Assembly (NCBI GenBank): GCA_019009955.1
Contig: CM032228.1
Span: 205,605,001-205,669,000, forward strand
Reading direction: 5' to 3'
DNA length: 64,000 nucleotides
From: Riptortus pedestris
Taxonomy: Eukaryota > Arthropoda > Insecta > Hemiptera > Alydidae
In this document: piece by piece, positions 36,201 through 46,643 of the stretch
How the letters are laid out: the number at the start of each line of letters is the position of its first letter
How positions within the stretch are numbered: position 1 is the stretch's first letter
Notes under the pieces: model-generated
Database searches by the model: none
Seen by the model: the letters and a program-made list of their open reading frames with translations, nothing else
What the model was told of the DNA's origin: nothing
Made by a program: the position numbers and the translations under genes

Positions 36201-37874
36201 TTAGCAATGTTCCATTAGTTTTCTTTGTTTATTTTATAAATGATATTTGAATAACTTTTAATAATATTTCCCAGTTGATGATTTCCAGATGAATGATATA
36301 AATAACCCCGATGAATATAGGCCCGCCCATGCTTACTACAGGTCTAAAGCAGCCAACATCATGTTTACCAGAGAATTAGCCAAACGCTTAAGAGGTCAGT
36401 GACATATAAATAGTATGAATTTCAACTTTAATGGGAAAAATCTAAAAAATAATATTTTTTTCAGGCAAAGGGGTGAATGTCTATGCCCTTCATCCTGGTT
36501 ATATACCAACTAAATTGTACAAGTACACTAGCAAAACATTCATGCCAGGTTTTCAATTTATTATAACTAATATTATGGGATGTTATATCCATGATGTCTG
36601 GGAAGGAGCTCAGACAATTATTCACTGTGCAATATGTGAATCAGTAGAAGAGGAAACTGGACTTTACTATGCGTGAGTAAAATTTAAATAAAAACAATTC
36701 ATATAATTTATGATATCAATGTAATTATATCCGTTTTCTAAACTTGCAAACATATATTATAATTTATTCGTTCATTCAAGGAAAATGTCACTAACACTTC
36801 TGAAAACAACACTCATCATGAAATAGGTACCTTGTTTTACCGAAAATGATATAGCAATGCATTTTTCCAGACTTTATTCCATTAACTACCTCAGGACTGA
36901 AGCCATCCACTCCCTTAGTTATGTTATCTGTTTGCGCCTCCAACTTGTCATTCCATCTCCCACTCTGCCGTTCAAAGATTCTATCAGTCCTAGTTTTTTG
37001 TTTGTTTTAATAGTCCATAGGTTTAGTCTAATTTATAATTTTAATAAAAATAGCTTTTTTGTTTTTAGTATTTATTTAAATAGTCTGTCATTTATTTTAT
37101 TTTTAATAGTTAAATTGAATACCTGTGGTACCGGTATGTAGGTTTCAAGGAATACGGCCGAGAACCTCCCTTACCCCCCCTCCCCAAAAAAAGGGGAGTT
37201 GAAACAAAAATATAAATTGGAAAAAAAAGAGTAAATAAAAAAAAAGGAAATATATAAACGTACATATATATAGCGTGCGTATGTCTTCGATTTCCCATGG
37301 TCGGGGAACTCAAATACAATCTACTGAGTGTTGGGCATTGATTGATGTTATTGCCCAAAATCCAACAAACAAACAACATCAGTCCTAGTCCTTACTGATA
37401 TCACCTATTTACGCCTCCAAATTTTCATTCCATCTCCCCCTCTGCCTGAACTATTTTTTTTAACGTAATGAAACATATCAAAGTCCTAGGGTTTTGATTC
37501 CTCCCTGGGCAATAGGTATTTATTTAGTGCCGAACTCATTAAATAATGTCCTAAGTCTTACCCTCGCTAGAATAGGGTAGAACCTGTGGATAACACGTCC
37601 CGATTAGTCATAATAGCAAAACGTGGATGTTAGTATATTAAGTTAAGTCACATATCAACGCCACATAGCTATGCTTGATGTAAACAAATTTTTTTTCAGG
37701 GATTGCAAGGTGCATCATATGGGCAAAACGGTAAGAAAGGACGACCTGTGCAAGGAACTATGGGAAAGGAGCATGAAGTGGGTAGGTCTAGATTTCGATC
37801 CTTCTGAATTGCCATCCAAGTATATAAAACCAGATGAAGAAGACCAGGATTCGGGCATTACCGCAATTGCCTAA
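29342..37874 (+). CDS. Retinol dehydrogenase 11-14-like SDR (6 exons)
   Basis: A classical short-chain dehydrogenase, expected to interconvert retinal-type or other lipophilic aldehydes and alcohols with NADP(H). Exons are 29342-29498, 32576-32779, 34178-34339, 36275-36394, 36465-36672 and 37700-37874, all GT-AG with matching phases. They give 341 residues from the first ATG in the first exon. The cofactor motif TGGNAGLG is at residues 35-42 and NNAG at 118-121. NHLGHF follows, then VNVSS at about 166-170, and the active-site Y195-x3-K199 (YYRSK). The C-terminus reads LYYADCKV then [29 protein letters not shown] and the C-terminal part are typical of the RDH11/12/13/14 group, also common in insects. 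The frame stays open upstream to the acceptor at 29291, so extra N-terminal residues are possible. The true insect substrate is unknown. Confidence 0.93.
29930..30246 (+). pseudogene. LINE 3' end with poly(A)
   Basis: Reads [20 protein letters not shown] and, after a stop and frameshift, [12 protein letters not shown]. This recalls the conserved C-terminus of several arthropod non-LTR retrotransposons (VVPVVIGALGxxPK ... QKxxLLxTARIxRKxL). A run of about 28 A at 30219-30246 fits a retrotransposed tail. The clade cannot be told from this much. Confidence 0.35.
30511..30727 (+). repeat. tRNA-derived SINE with target duplication
   Basis: Full-length copy. Box B is GCGAGTTCGATTCTCGC and the body CATGGCTAGAAAAGGGTGG. 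GAATGTGAAATG at 30498-30509 is repeated at 30737-30748 as a 12-bp target-site duplication. Confidence 0.9.
30840..32300 (+). pseudogene. Jockey-like LINE relic (RT end plus RNase H)
   Basis: In shifting plus frames it reads [26 protein letters not shown] sequence, [10 protein letters not shown], then [14 protein letters not shown] and [11 protein letters not shown]. These are the thumb-region motifs after reverse transcriptase in insect Jockey-type LINEs. Further on YSDSL and [15 protein letters not shown] are RNase H blocks. Multiple frameshifts show decay. The 3' end runs into TAAAATAAATAAATAAAAAT near 32.28-32.30 kb. It lies wholly inside SDR intron 1, in the same sense as the gene. Confidence 0.8.
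32576..32779 (+). CDS. SDR exon 2 (NNAG motif)
   Basis: Follows GGCGAGCAG. It encodes [20 protein letters not shown] through [10 protein letters not shown] and ends with one base before GTCATT. The ACRSR segment is the NADP-type specificity region of this group. Confidence 0.93.
32780..34177 (+). other. SDR intron 2
   Basis: AT-rich intron with an A-run near 32.965-32.984 kb and short A-runs later. I see nothing else. Confidence 0.6.
34178..34339 (+). CDS. SDR exon 3 (NHLGHF, catalytic Ser)
   Basis: Follows TTTTTATAG. It encodes [36 protein letters not shown] and [12 protein letters not shown], and ends before GTAAGT. Confidence 0.93.
34340..36274 (+). other. SDR intron 3
   Basis: A 1.9-kb AT-rich intron. 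I recognise no element in it. Confidence 0.55.
36275..36394 (+). CDS. SDR exon 4 (YxxxK active site)
   Basis: Follows ATTTCCCAG. It encodes [19 protein letters not shown], then [20 protein letters not shown] with the catalytic Tyr and Lys, and ends before GTCAGT. Confidence 0.93.
36465..36672 (+). CDS. SDR exon 5
   Basis: Follows TTTTTTCAG. It encodes [20 protein letters not shown] through [13 protein letters not shown] and ETGLYY. HPG is the conserved turn after the active site. It ends before GTGAGT in phase 2. Confidence 0.93.
36673..37699 (+). other. SDR intron 5 with SINE fragment
   Basis: Holds a partial SINE (37480-37640). A short segment occurs twice in the same orientation: CGCCTCCAACTTGTCATTCC near 36.935 kb and CGCCTCCAAATTTTCATTCC near 37.41 kb. 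Confidence 0.55.
37480..37640 (+). repeat. SINE, 5'-truncated
   Basis: Starts inside box B (GGTTTTGATTCCTCCCTGGG). It continues through the body (GATAACACGTCCCGATTAGT) to the GGATGTTAGTA tail. Confidence 0.75.
37700..37874 (+). CDS. SDR last exon
   Basis: Follows TTTTTTTTCAGG-type acceptor sequence. It encodes [38 protein letters not shown] and an acidic tail (DEEDQDSG), then ITAIA and TAA. Confidence 0.93.
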
Positions 37875-37964
37875 TTGTACTATGCTCTATGTAACGTTAG
37901 ATCATATTATAATTAATTTGGGAAAGCTAAATGTAATTATGGTTCAGTCATAAGGGTATCGGCC

Positions 37965-37970
37965 AATAAA
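37965..37970 (+). terminator. Candidate poly(A) signal, SDR gene
   Basis: AATAAA 91 bases after the stop. A second candidate is AATAAA at 38353-38358. Which is used cannot be told. Confidence 0.4.
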
Positions 37971-39013
37971 AATTTCTGGGCTAACACAACTAAATGAGGA
38001 GCGGATTTTCTTCTCAGTTCATAATATTAAATATTTAATACTCATTGGATTCTGGACAAATTTAAATTTGCATAAATACATATTGATAACATGAAAATAT
38101 ACATAGTCAAAAGAGAAATACCCCAACACACAACAAGATAGTCATTAGTAAAGATAATGGGAAAGTTAAGTGTTTAAAAATGCTCAATATGACTCCTAGC
38201 ATATTTTGTTGTTTTTTTATTTGTGTTTCTAGGAGTCTAATTGTTTTTTAAATTTGTAGGTAATTAAAGTATATTTTATATTTTAGTTTTTGTAATTCAT
38301 ACTGTTTATATTTGTTATAAGCATCAGCCATGCAGTGCCTTTAAACGTGTTAAATAAATATTAAGCGTTATTTGAGATGTCTGTGTTCTGAATGATACCT
38401 ATCAGTTACCTCTATCTAAGATTAAATATAGCTAGAAAGTAGAAATTGACATACATTATATACGCTAAGAAAAATCTTATCAATAACTAAAAGAAAAGGA
38501 CGTAGATGTTTACTTAAACAACAATAGCTTCATTAGAAATATATTTCAAGGGTTCAGAATACTGTAAGAGAGAAACAGAGAAAGCTATATTACTAAGACT
38601 ATGTTAACAAGACTTGAAATTTAAGTGGCTCAGGTGCTCCATGACAAAATAGCATTAGTAGAAGTCGGAGTAGACGGAAGTCTAAAAACAAACAATAATT
38701 GCAGAACATTTAAATTTGTAGCATGATTATTAATGCCACATTTTTCGATGCAACTCACTATTATATTTTATCTTTCATTATACAACTTTTCCTGCTGGCC
38801 CAATGAAAACATTAAGTCCTATTTAATCGTGGAATGAATTATAAGACGATATATTGAATTATCGGTACTGTAAAACAAGTAGGAGATTAATAAAGGCTGA
38901 AAACTAAAAAAAAAAAAAAAAAAATAAATAAATCAAAAATGCACCTATCTTAATATTAAAGTTAACTAAAAGTGTTTAGAACAACAGTTGTAGTGTATTA
39001 AATTTGTAATATT
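37971..39013. other. Intergenic, A-tailed end near 38.9 kb
   Basis: No gene seen. Near 38.89-38.93 kb an AATAAA (in GATTAATAAAGGCTG) is followed after about ten bases by a run of about 20 A. This looks like the end of a retrotransposed transcript whose body I cannot identify. Confidence 0.4.
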
Positions 39014-39221
39014 GGACTCAAGTTTTCCATGCGAGTTCAAGCATTGTTGACCTTAATCTCACATGGTAAACCTAGAGTGGCGAGTTCGATTCTCGCCTGG
39101 GTAAAGGAATTTATTTAGTGACGGAATTCATTAAATAAAATCCTAAGCTCCACGCTAGCTAGAAAGGGGGGTGGCCCGTCCCAATTAGCCTTAGTTGCAA
39201 GAGGTGGACGTGAATAAATAA
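39014..39221 (+). repeat. tRNA-derived SINE
   Basis: Head CCATGCGAGTTCAAGC, box B GCGAGTTCGATTCTCGCC, body and GTGAATAAATAA tail. It lies 10 bp upstream of the piggyBac element. Confidence 0.88.
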
Positions 39222-39231
39222 CTCAATTTAA

Positions 39232-40626
39232 CCCTCCGTTAGTCGCGGCGTCCTGACAGGTGCATCTTTGAGGTGTTTTTCTAATAACTTCCGATTGTAT
39301 AAACCTAACGACTTCCGCCTCCAGCAATGCTTCTAGCTTCCCTTCCTCCTCAAAACAGTATAGGTTTGACCTTCGAACTTTGTACACAGTGCGTTCCTTG
39401 AGTTAAAATCACCCCACAGGTGCACCACGACCAAAGTTGTAAGTTTTTCAACTTCTTTTATTTCTATATTTAATCTATTTACCTTAGACGTATTCATCAT
39501 TTGACGTTTGTAGTGCCTTGATTGTTTTTGAATAGTTAAAAATACCTACAAAATAGGGAATTCACCTCTGAGGTGACCGCGACTAACAATGCATTTTTAT
39601 AACATTTTTCAGAAAAAATGGACTAGGAAATACGTATTTTTGACTTGTGTAATCAAAATGATATTGCTAGACTCCACCACCCATTGATGGATTCTTTAGA
39701 AGAAGACGATAACATACAGAACGACACAGATTCGGAATTTGAAGACGGCTTGGAAGAACGGGGTATAGTCTCAGAGACTGAAGAAAGTGACGTGGAATCG
39801 GAAAATGATGGGGAGGATGAGCAGTCACACGAAAAATATGTTGCATTGAGAAGAGTGAACAGAAAGATTGTTGACCTTTATGAGTGGAGGAAAACCCCTT
39901 TTCCTTTGCGTACAATAGGAAAACAAAATTTATTGACACACCTTCCAGGAGTGAAAGGGCGCAGCAAAGGAGGTTACTAATGAACTTGACTGCTGGTTCT
40001 GGCTCCTTGATAAGACGATTATTAGTAGTATTGTGCATTGCACAAACAAATTTATAAAAATCGTTGAGCCAGAATTTTCTAGGCAGAGGGATGCCAAAGT
40101 GACGGACTTAACAGAAATAAAAGCCTATATAGGCTTCTTTACTTAGCTCGCACATACTTACAGAGGAGCGAGAATGAATTTACAAGACTTTATGTGAAAC
40201 ATGTTGGGAAGAAATTCACCTGAGTTGAACTTGAAAGCACTAAAAGATTCGACGTGAAACGTTTTAATTTCCTTTTTTATGATAAATGTCTTCTTGTATT
40301 TGCTATTCCTGCAGTAATGAAATGAATATATAGTTCTCAACTATTCCTATTGCACTTTATTTATATATGTTTTCTAGTAGCTAAGTAAGTAGTACCTAAC
40401 GAATTCATATTCATAAATTGCTTCATGTTACCTGAAATGAATACATATTTTTGATAGTTATAAGATATATTCATGTGTTACTTCGCTAAGTTTTAAAATA
40501 AAATAGGTCTCTTATTTGTTCAGATAAGTATTTATATTTGTTTAACTCTATTTTTGCCATAAGAAGCAGTTTTATCAACATATTTCTCCATCGTCACCTC
40601 ATAGGTGACCCGCGCCTAACGGAGGG
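39232..40626 (+). mobile_element. piggyBac-like element, deleted transposase
   Basis: The ends are CCCTCCGTTAG and, inverted, CTAACGGAGGG. Both are flanked by the piggyBac target TTAA (39228-39231 and 40627-40630). The plus-strand frame at 39645-39980 encodes an acidic N-terminus (DSEFEDGLEERG ... EESDVESENDGEDE). It then reads YEWRKTPFPLRTIG and LLTHLPGVKG, the usual start of piggyBac transposases. Past a stop and frameshift come TNKFIKIVEPEF and TDLTEIKAYIG, the next conserved block. The DDD catalytic core is missing. Near-palindromic TCACCTCTGAGGTGA followed by CGCGACTAAC occurs inside (39.565-39.59 kb) as well as at the right end. Confidence 0.9.
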
Positions 40627-40630
40627 TTAA

Positions 40631-42000
40631 ATTTGCAATAAGATTGTGTTTATATAAACGTTTTCGATGCAACTCATAATAATAGAGAAGTTCGAATTTC
40701 CATTCTCCAAACCCCCACTACTCCCGTTACGGTTTAAACCGTTAAGGAACTTGACAATGACTACTTAAATAGAGTTTGGTGACAATAAAAGAAAAATTAC
40801 CTTGGTTAGACATAAAAATACACACGGACGCATATACATAAAACGGGCCACATTTTCATCATCTGTTAGGAAGGGTTGTAGGATTGGCAGCAATACTTAA
40901 AACAAACCTTGAAGATGTACTTTATATTTTGTAAGTAACGGAAATGAGATACCTGAATTCCATCTTGTTATGCCAAAAACAGAATATATTATTTTTACTT
41001 AAAGCAATTGTTAACCTTTAATAATTTTATGCCCAACCTAAATTTCAAGTCGTTTACATAGGCTTCTATTACTCGAGAAATAGAGGACAAATTAGCTTCT
41101 GCTGACTTGTTTGATGTGCGGTCAGCTGACATCAATGACGGAATTTATCCACACAACTAGAACAGAGTTGAGTACTTGAATATAGAACATAGAGTTCAAT
41201 GCCACCACGAAACTGTATATAGCAAACCCCTAAATTCCCAATGTCGTGTGTTTGGCAGACCTTGGCTGTTCATGGTTTGTTTTGCCGGCTGTTTTAATTT
41301 AGTTGCCTATATAGTTGGTTATTATAGAAGTGAGAAGATTTTACTGAAACTTCATTATGTATTCAATTGATCGATGACGACCTTTTTTCAAGAAAAAATA
41401 CTGCGAAATTCCTAGTCTCCTTGACACAATTATCTTGCAATTTATTGTACAACATCCATATTTCAAAACCACTTTATTCATTAGATAAGAAAAATAAAAT
41501 ATTTACAACTCTACTATAAATATTTCTGTTGGTTCATGAAGCTCCTGAATATGGTCCAGCGAAAGAAGAGTCACGCATATGCATTTATGTCAAAACGTAA
41601 ATGTTCCATGAAAGCAATATTTGGTATTTAGGATTCAAATAAATTGCTTCCTATTATAATGGCGTATTGTTAATATGACATGAGTAGGAGTGGGGGTTTA
41701 ATGAAGTCGAAAACCAAAAAATGTAAATATCTCGGTTAATAATCAAGATAATAACAAAACGTACATAACAACATTTAAAGAACATTACATTTAAAATAAG
41801 ATTGGCTCTATATAATCTTTCGCTCCGACGCATAATAACGGAGGTATTAAGAATTTTGGAAATTCCCTACTCTAACCCCCCCCCCCTCCCACTGGTCGGA
41901 TTTCAACCATCAACGAACTTGGCCATTAGTTTCACATATAACGTTTGGATGTAGAGTTTAGCAACGATCAATCCAAAATTGCTACCGCTAGAGTGTTAAG

Positions 42001-42059
<59 letters not shown>

Positions 42060-42199
42060 AATGTGTGAGTGTGTGTGAGTGTGTAAGTTTGAACGGACCT
42101 CATTCATAACATAGAACGGACTCATCGGATGAGGTGACCAGTGTGCCATGCCAGCATGTAGAAAATCTGCTTAGTTTACGCAGCCCCTGGGTGACGGTA
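40631..42199. mobile_element. Composite TIR repeat, right part
   Basis: The right terminus is AGAAAATCTGCTTAGTTTAC then GCAGCCCCTGGGTGACGG, ending at about 42199. Inside are family modules: AATATCTCGGTTAATAATCA, CGACGCATAATAACGGAG, TTGCTACCGCTAGAGTGTTA, a (TA)n tract at 42001-42055 and GAACGGACCTCATTC. No left terminus was found. The piggyBac element lies directly to the left and may have cut into this copy. Confidence 0.6.
42001..42055. repeat. (TA)n microsatellite
   Basis: Pure TA run at the module junction of the composite repeat. Confidence 0.95.
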
Positions 42200-43938
42200 T
42201 TTTTATTTTGTATTAATTGATTGTCCACTAATACTATTTTAAAAGCTTCGGCTATGGTCAGGGTTGGAACGAATTGGTCTGATGAATGAGAATGGGTAGT
42301 CTTGTTGAGAGACAGATGTTGATCCAGGCAAGTGCTTCCATGGTCATACCTGGAAGCCATTCGCCCCACTGTCATTATGTCATTATTTATACAGAAAATA
42401 TATGGTACATTAATTATTGTTCATTGTCTCATTCTTGGAAGGAGGTAAAGCCATATCTGGTTGTTAACAGCTTATTTCTTTGAAACCTTTGTTTGATAGA
42501 TTAATATTGTATATATCAAGGTGCATATTTGTTGGCTTAGTATATTGTTTTTAGTCTGGATTCTATTGTAAAAATGTTTCTAGTGTTCATTCACATTACT
42601 CTAGTGAGGAAGACGTTTGTTTACTATTTGCGCTATAGAGTATTAATAGATTCAAATAAAGGTTTAGAACCTCCAGTATAAATGATACTGTTGTCATACC
42701 TGTCGGTGTAGAGTACAACTTTTTGGCGGGCTTGAAGATGGTGCCATCGCATCGAAAGCGCTTGCCAGCTGTACTCGACCATCAGCCAGTGACGACAGTC
42801 TCCACCGACAGGTATGACAACAGTATTAATAGATTATTCAAGAGATGTGTAGTGTTATATGGAAAATTATAAAATTATTTTATATCTCATATCTATTTGT
42901 CTAAGAAATTTGGACATAGTAATTAACTAAACTTGTAAGTAAACCCTCACTCCTAAATGAAAAATTAAATTCTCATATAGGCAATTTAGCATCTCGTTTT
43001 TTGTAGCTTAATAAGATATAATCAAAAGGCTGACTTGCATATGTTTGTGATGAAGCTCTTAACAAATGAAAATCTGGAGTATCTGATGAACATATTACTT
43101 TTAATAAATTTAATCAGAAGCCAATATTTTGAGAAAATAATTTATAATGTAGTTCAATAGCAGTTATTTTTTCTTCCGAAGTCGATAGGTGTAAATAGTT
43201 TCTAACTGTTCGACACTATTGTATGGATTTCCTAATTGCCTTAAAGCTTTTATGTACAAATTCCAACCTTTTGCCCAGCTTTTAAAACATGTTTTACGAG
43301 CTAATCTAGCTAGTCTTGTGTTTTCGCCAAGGGATTGAGCAGCTAATGACATCCTTAAACGTGTTTCGTCTTATAAGAACCGTCGACTCATAGATCTAAT
43401 CAACCCAGACGCACTAAGTTATTCCAGATATAATTCCCAGGATGAAAGGATCTGTATCGGCAGATTGGATTTTCAATAAGTGAAATATGTGTTACAACAT
43501 CCTTGAATCGGCTTATAAATGTTTCTAATTGGGGTCAGGCACTTCAAAAAAAGGAAGAACTTGTTGTTTGAGCACTTCCTCCTTCACCGCTGCCAGTTTT
43601 CCCTTTAAAACTGTTAGTTTCTGTTATGCCAGGGTAGAGCTCAAAGACGTTACCACTACAATTGTCCTCTCTGTTTTGGAGTTGCCGAGACAGGAAATTT
43701 CTTAATTCTTCACTAATCTTGGATACTTTAGCAATGAGATATCAAATGTGAGTTTAACACTTGTACGTTGCAGTATCATAATGACGTGTCTTCAGTAAAA
43801 AAGTGCTGAAAACAGATGGAATACGAAAAGGATGTCTGTTTTGCTGTTGGTGAGCAAATGATAGAATTACAAGACTGTTTTAAAGGCATATTAGATTATA
43901 AATCTACAATTTAGCCTTGTCAAGAAAATATTTGAATT
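42200..43938. other. Intergenic with a palindromic insertion
   Basis: Mostly featureless AT-rich DNA. It contains the 169-bp insertion at 42653-42821. Confidence 0.5.
42653..42821 (-). mobile_element. Palindromic insertion with 14-bp duplication
   Basis: AGTATTAATAGATT occurs at 42639-42652 and again at 42822-42835, bracketing 169 bp. Inside, ACTGTTGTCATACCTGTCGG and its exact inverse CCGACAGGTATGACAACAGT face each other around a GC-rich loop of about 90 bp. The loop, on the minus strand, has a weak tRNA-like look (GGTCGAGTACAGCTGG ... ATCTTCAAGCCC). It could be a short SINE or a fold-back MITE. Confidence 0.6.
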
Positions 43939-44140
43939 TATTATTATTATTTATTAACGTCCACGTTTTGCAACTCAGGGTAATCAGGACGGGCTATCTA
44001 CAAGTTACCACCCTTTTCTAGCCAGGGTGGAATTTAGGATGTTATTTAATGAATTTCGTCACTAAATAATTTCCTTTGCCCAGGCAAGAATCGAACTCGC
44101 CACTCTAGGTTTACCATGTGAGATTAAGGTCAACGCTTTA
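43939..44140 (-). repeat. tRNA-derived SINE
   Basis: Minus-strand copy with box B (GCGAGTTCGATTCTTGCC), variable arm (ACATGGTAAACCTAGAGTGG), body and TTAATAAATAATAATAAT tail. The extreme 5' end of the head is missing. Confidence 0.9.
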
Positions 44141-44329
44141 AATTTACAAGACTAACAAAAATAAACAAAGACCAAGCACTGAATAAGTAGGAGTTTTAGG
44201 CCGTCAAATGTAGGCAGCTTTAGAAAAAACTAATCGTCGTAAATTTTTAACGAAGGGAATCTATAGAGAATTTTTTTATTTGGCACTGAGGTAAACATAT
44301 CGAATCAATATTCAAAATGACTTTAATTT

Positions 44330-44530
44330 CAGTACGAATTGATTCCAGCTTGCCTTGGGGAGAATGGCGGGAGAGGAAAGTGCGTTAATGAATATTTGAC
44401 AGCTGGAGAGGCCAATGAGAATGAGAGGTTGGCAAGTGTAATTAATGAATGGGGAGGCGTGCCGGAGGGCGGGCATTTCTCCTAGGATACTCCTCATTAG
44501 CCGACCATGGCCCACTCAGCTGATCGATCC
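44330..44530. other. GC-rich island, unassigned
   Basis: About 200 bp of GC-rich sequence in AT-rich surroundings. It includes GGAGGCGTGCCGGAGGGCGG and the E-box-like CAGCTGATCGATCC. It has no coding signal. It could be regulatory or an unrecognised element. Confidence 0.25.
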
Positions 44531-44649
44531 AGTCATTGGATAATAACTTTCTATGAATAAAAAACAGCTATTGAGAATGTACTCTTGAGGCGATTTTCGA
44601 AAAATTCCCTTCAATGACCCTTACCTCAATGATTACGAAAAGGTCTTCA

Positions 44650-45105
44650 ACAAGGCCTGCTTAAACTATGTAGATTTCCCACGTGCTGGTATTACACTTT
44701 TGATCCCATATCCCAACATATTCCCTATTTCTAAATAAAAAATTCCCTCATGCCCAGGCTGAGTAAACTAAGCAGATTTGCATTTGTCTCAAAAAGTACA
44801 AGTTCAATGAGAACAATATTTGGTATTTATGCTTCATAATATAACAGCTTATTGACATTAGTAGGAGTGGGAATTTTTCTTTTTTCTACCTGTCAGCTCT
44901 AAACCTGTTTGCAATTCAGAAGCTCTCTGTTGGGAGGTTTTTAAAATTGACTGAATGATTTCTCATTGCCTTTGTATCTATTCACTTAATATTCAATGTG
45001 GTGTTCAGTGTTAGCAGTATCTAGATTTTTCTATTGTAAAACTTCAAGTTGAAGGACTCTGAGGCAAATCTGCTTAGTTTACACGCAGCCCTTGCATTGT
45101 GGACT
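44650..45105. mobile_element. Composite TIR repeat, short copy
   Basis: The left end is GGCCTGCTTAAACTATGTAG then ATTTCCCACGTGCTGG. The right end is AGGCAAATCTGCTTAGTTTA then the inverted GCAGCCCTTGC and GGAC. A second left-type motif (GTAAACTAAGCAGATTTGC) lies at about 44.765 kb, so two copies may be overlaid. Confidence 0.55.
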
Positions 45106-46111
45106 TTATTTTCTACAAATGCTATGATTACGGTTTACATTTTGATGGAAAAGATAAATATCTTTTTATACTTATTTGATCCCATGTTTCCTTCAACATT
45201 CGTCATGCATCCAATCCATAATGGTATTTTTCTTTTGGCAAGGCTTATATGTGCACAATATTTTTACATTTCCCCATCTCCATGTTCAGGTCATATACTT
45301 AAACTACTTTCCGTAATCAACGTTTATTTTTTTTTCTCATAAACGTAACAATATATACATTTATGTATTGTATAATTTTGAATGAACCTCATTTTCGTCA
45401 TGCCCTGGGTAGGATTGATGGACATTTAAAGACATTTGTCGAAAATCTTGTCACGAGTATGACCTCAATAGCTGATTTCCCTGAAGGGAAATATGCTAAA
45501 AAGAAAACTGTATCAATAGGGAATGAACAGAGAAATGGTAATACCAATATAAAAATTATTAACCATAATTGAAATATGGAAACAAGTTGGAGCCTTGGAT
45601 GGAACTAAAAAAAATGTTTGTTTATATGAGGGACATTAGAAATAAATAATTCACTGTATAATATAACACGGCTGAAGACATAACAACTGATACCTTACCT
45701 AAGCCACTGTATGGCCTTGGATGGAATCTTGCAAAATGTTTTTTTTATTTGAACCCCTAAATTATACTTACATATATATAATGGGTTAAAAAAAGTTAGG
45801 AAATTAAAAAGAAAACATTTTAATATATAATGAAGAAGTACATGTAATTTTTCCAGTCAACGATTTACAAAGGTGTTCTTAGTATCTGACTGCTATCAAG
45901 TAATTCAATAAGTTGTGCTGGTAGTTCTTGAAAATAAGGGTTCATGAAACAGAGAAGTCCATTCAGGCTCAGTGCACTTTTTCACAGATTGACAATTGAG
46001 GCGAGAAAGCTGTAATACACAGTTTTATATTAATACATATCAATATATGAGACCTAGGAGTTATGAAAAATGTAAATGAACTGTATTTGCTATTGCTCTA
46101 AGTGTGTTTAA
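45106..46111. other. Intergenic, composite-family module
   Basis: 45.37-45.50 kb carries the family module CCTCATTTTCGTCATGCCCT, GGTAGGATTGATGGACATTT and CCTCAATAGCTGATTTCCCT. The part near 45.23-45.35 kb (TTGGCAAGGCTTATATGTGC, CCCCATCTC) resembles Helitron 3' sequence. There is no gene. Confidence 0.45.
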
Positions 46112-46233
46112 CCCATTCAGTGCCGGCATCATTTACAAGTCAATTCTGTAATGCCGAGGGAAAAGTTCTGGCCAGGAATAAAAACGTGACTGGCCACCCT
46201 GACGCAACTGTAGCGTGATTGGTACTGAATGGG
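46112..46233. mobile_element. 122-bp piggyBac-type MITE
   Basis: Inverted ends CCCATTCAGTGCC and GGTACTGAATGGG. TTAA flanks the left and TTTA the right, probably a mutated TTAA. It is non-coding. Confidence 0.75.
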
Positions 46234-46458
46234 TTTATAAAATATGAAGGGAGCTGGCATTATGGAGACTTCATTTGTATTTAAAAATATTTTAGAATAT
46301 AGAAGCCATAATAGCAGAGTATCAACAATGCAAATAGTTCAAAGTTTGAATCCTGATTGGCTTAAGTATTTTTTTCTCTAACATGAAAAAAAAAAAAGAA
46401 TTGAATAAGAATCTATCCTCACCAATATTAAATATTTGTATTACACTCACATGCATGC

Positions 46459-46461
<3 letters not shown>

Positions 46462-46544
<83 letters not shown>
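46462..46544. repeat. (CA)n microsatellite
   Basis: Pure CA run of about 80 bp just beyond the 3' end of the protease gene. The open frames across it are artefacts. Confidence 0.97.
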
Positions 46545-46547
<3 letters not shown>

Positions 46548-46643
46548 CACTGTAATAATAGCTACTAGTAAAAGCACATAACATACTGTTGTGGCTTTCA
46601 AGAATACATTAAATAATTTTTAATTTTAAAAAATATAATGAAA

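Noticed and set aside
39667..40038. 123-codon minus-strand frame
   Set aside because: It is the antisense shadow of the piggyBac transposase frame.
46322..46568. Open frames on both strands across the (CA)n tract
   Set aside because: Translations are pure dinucleotide repeat (CVCV, HTHT).
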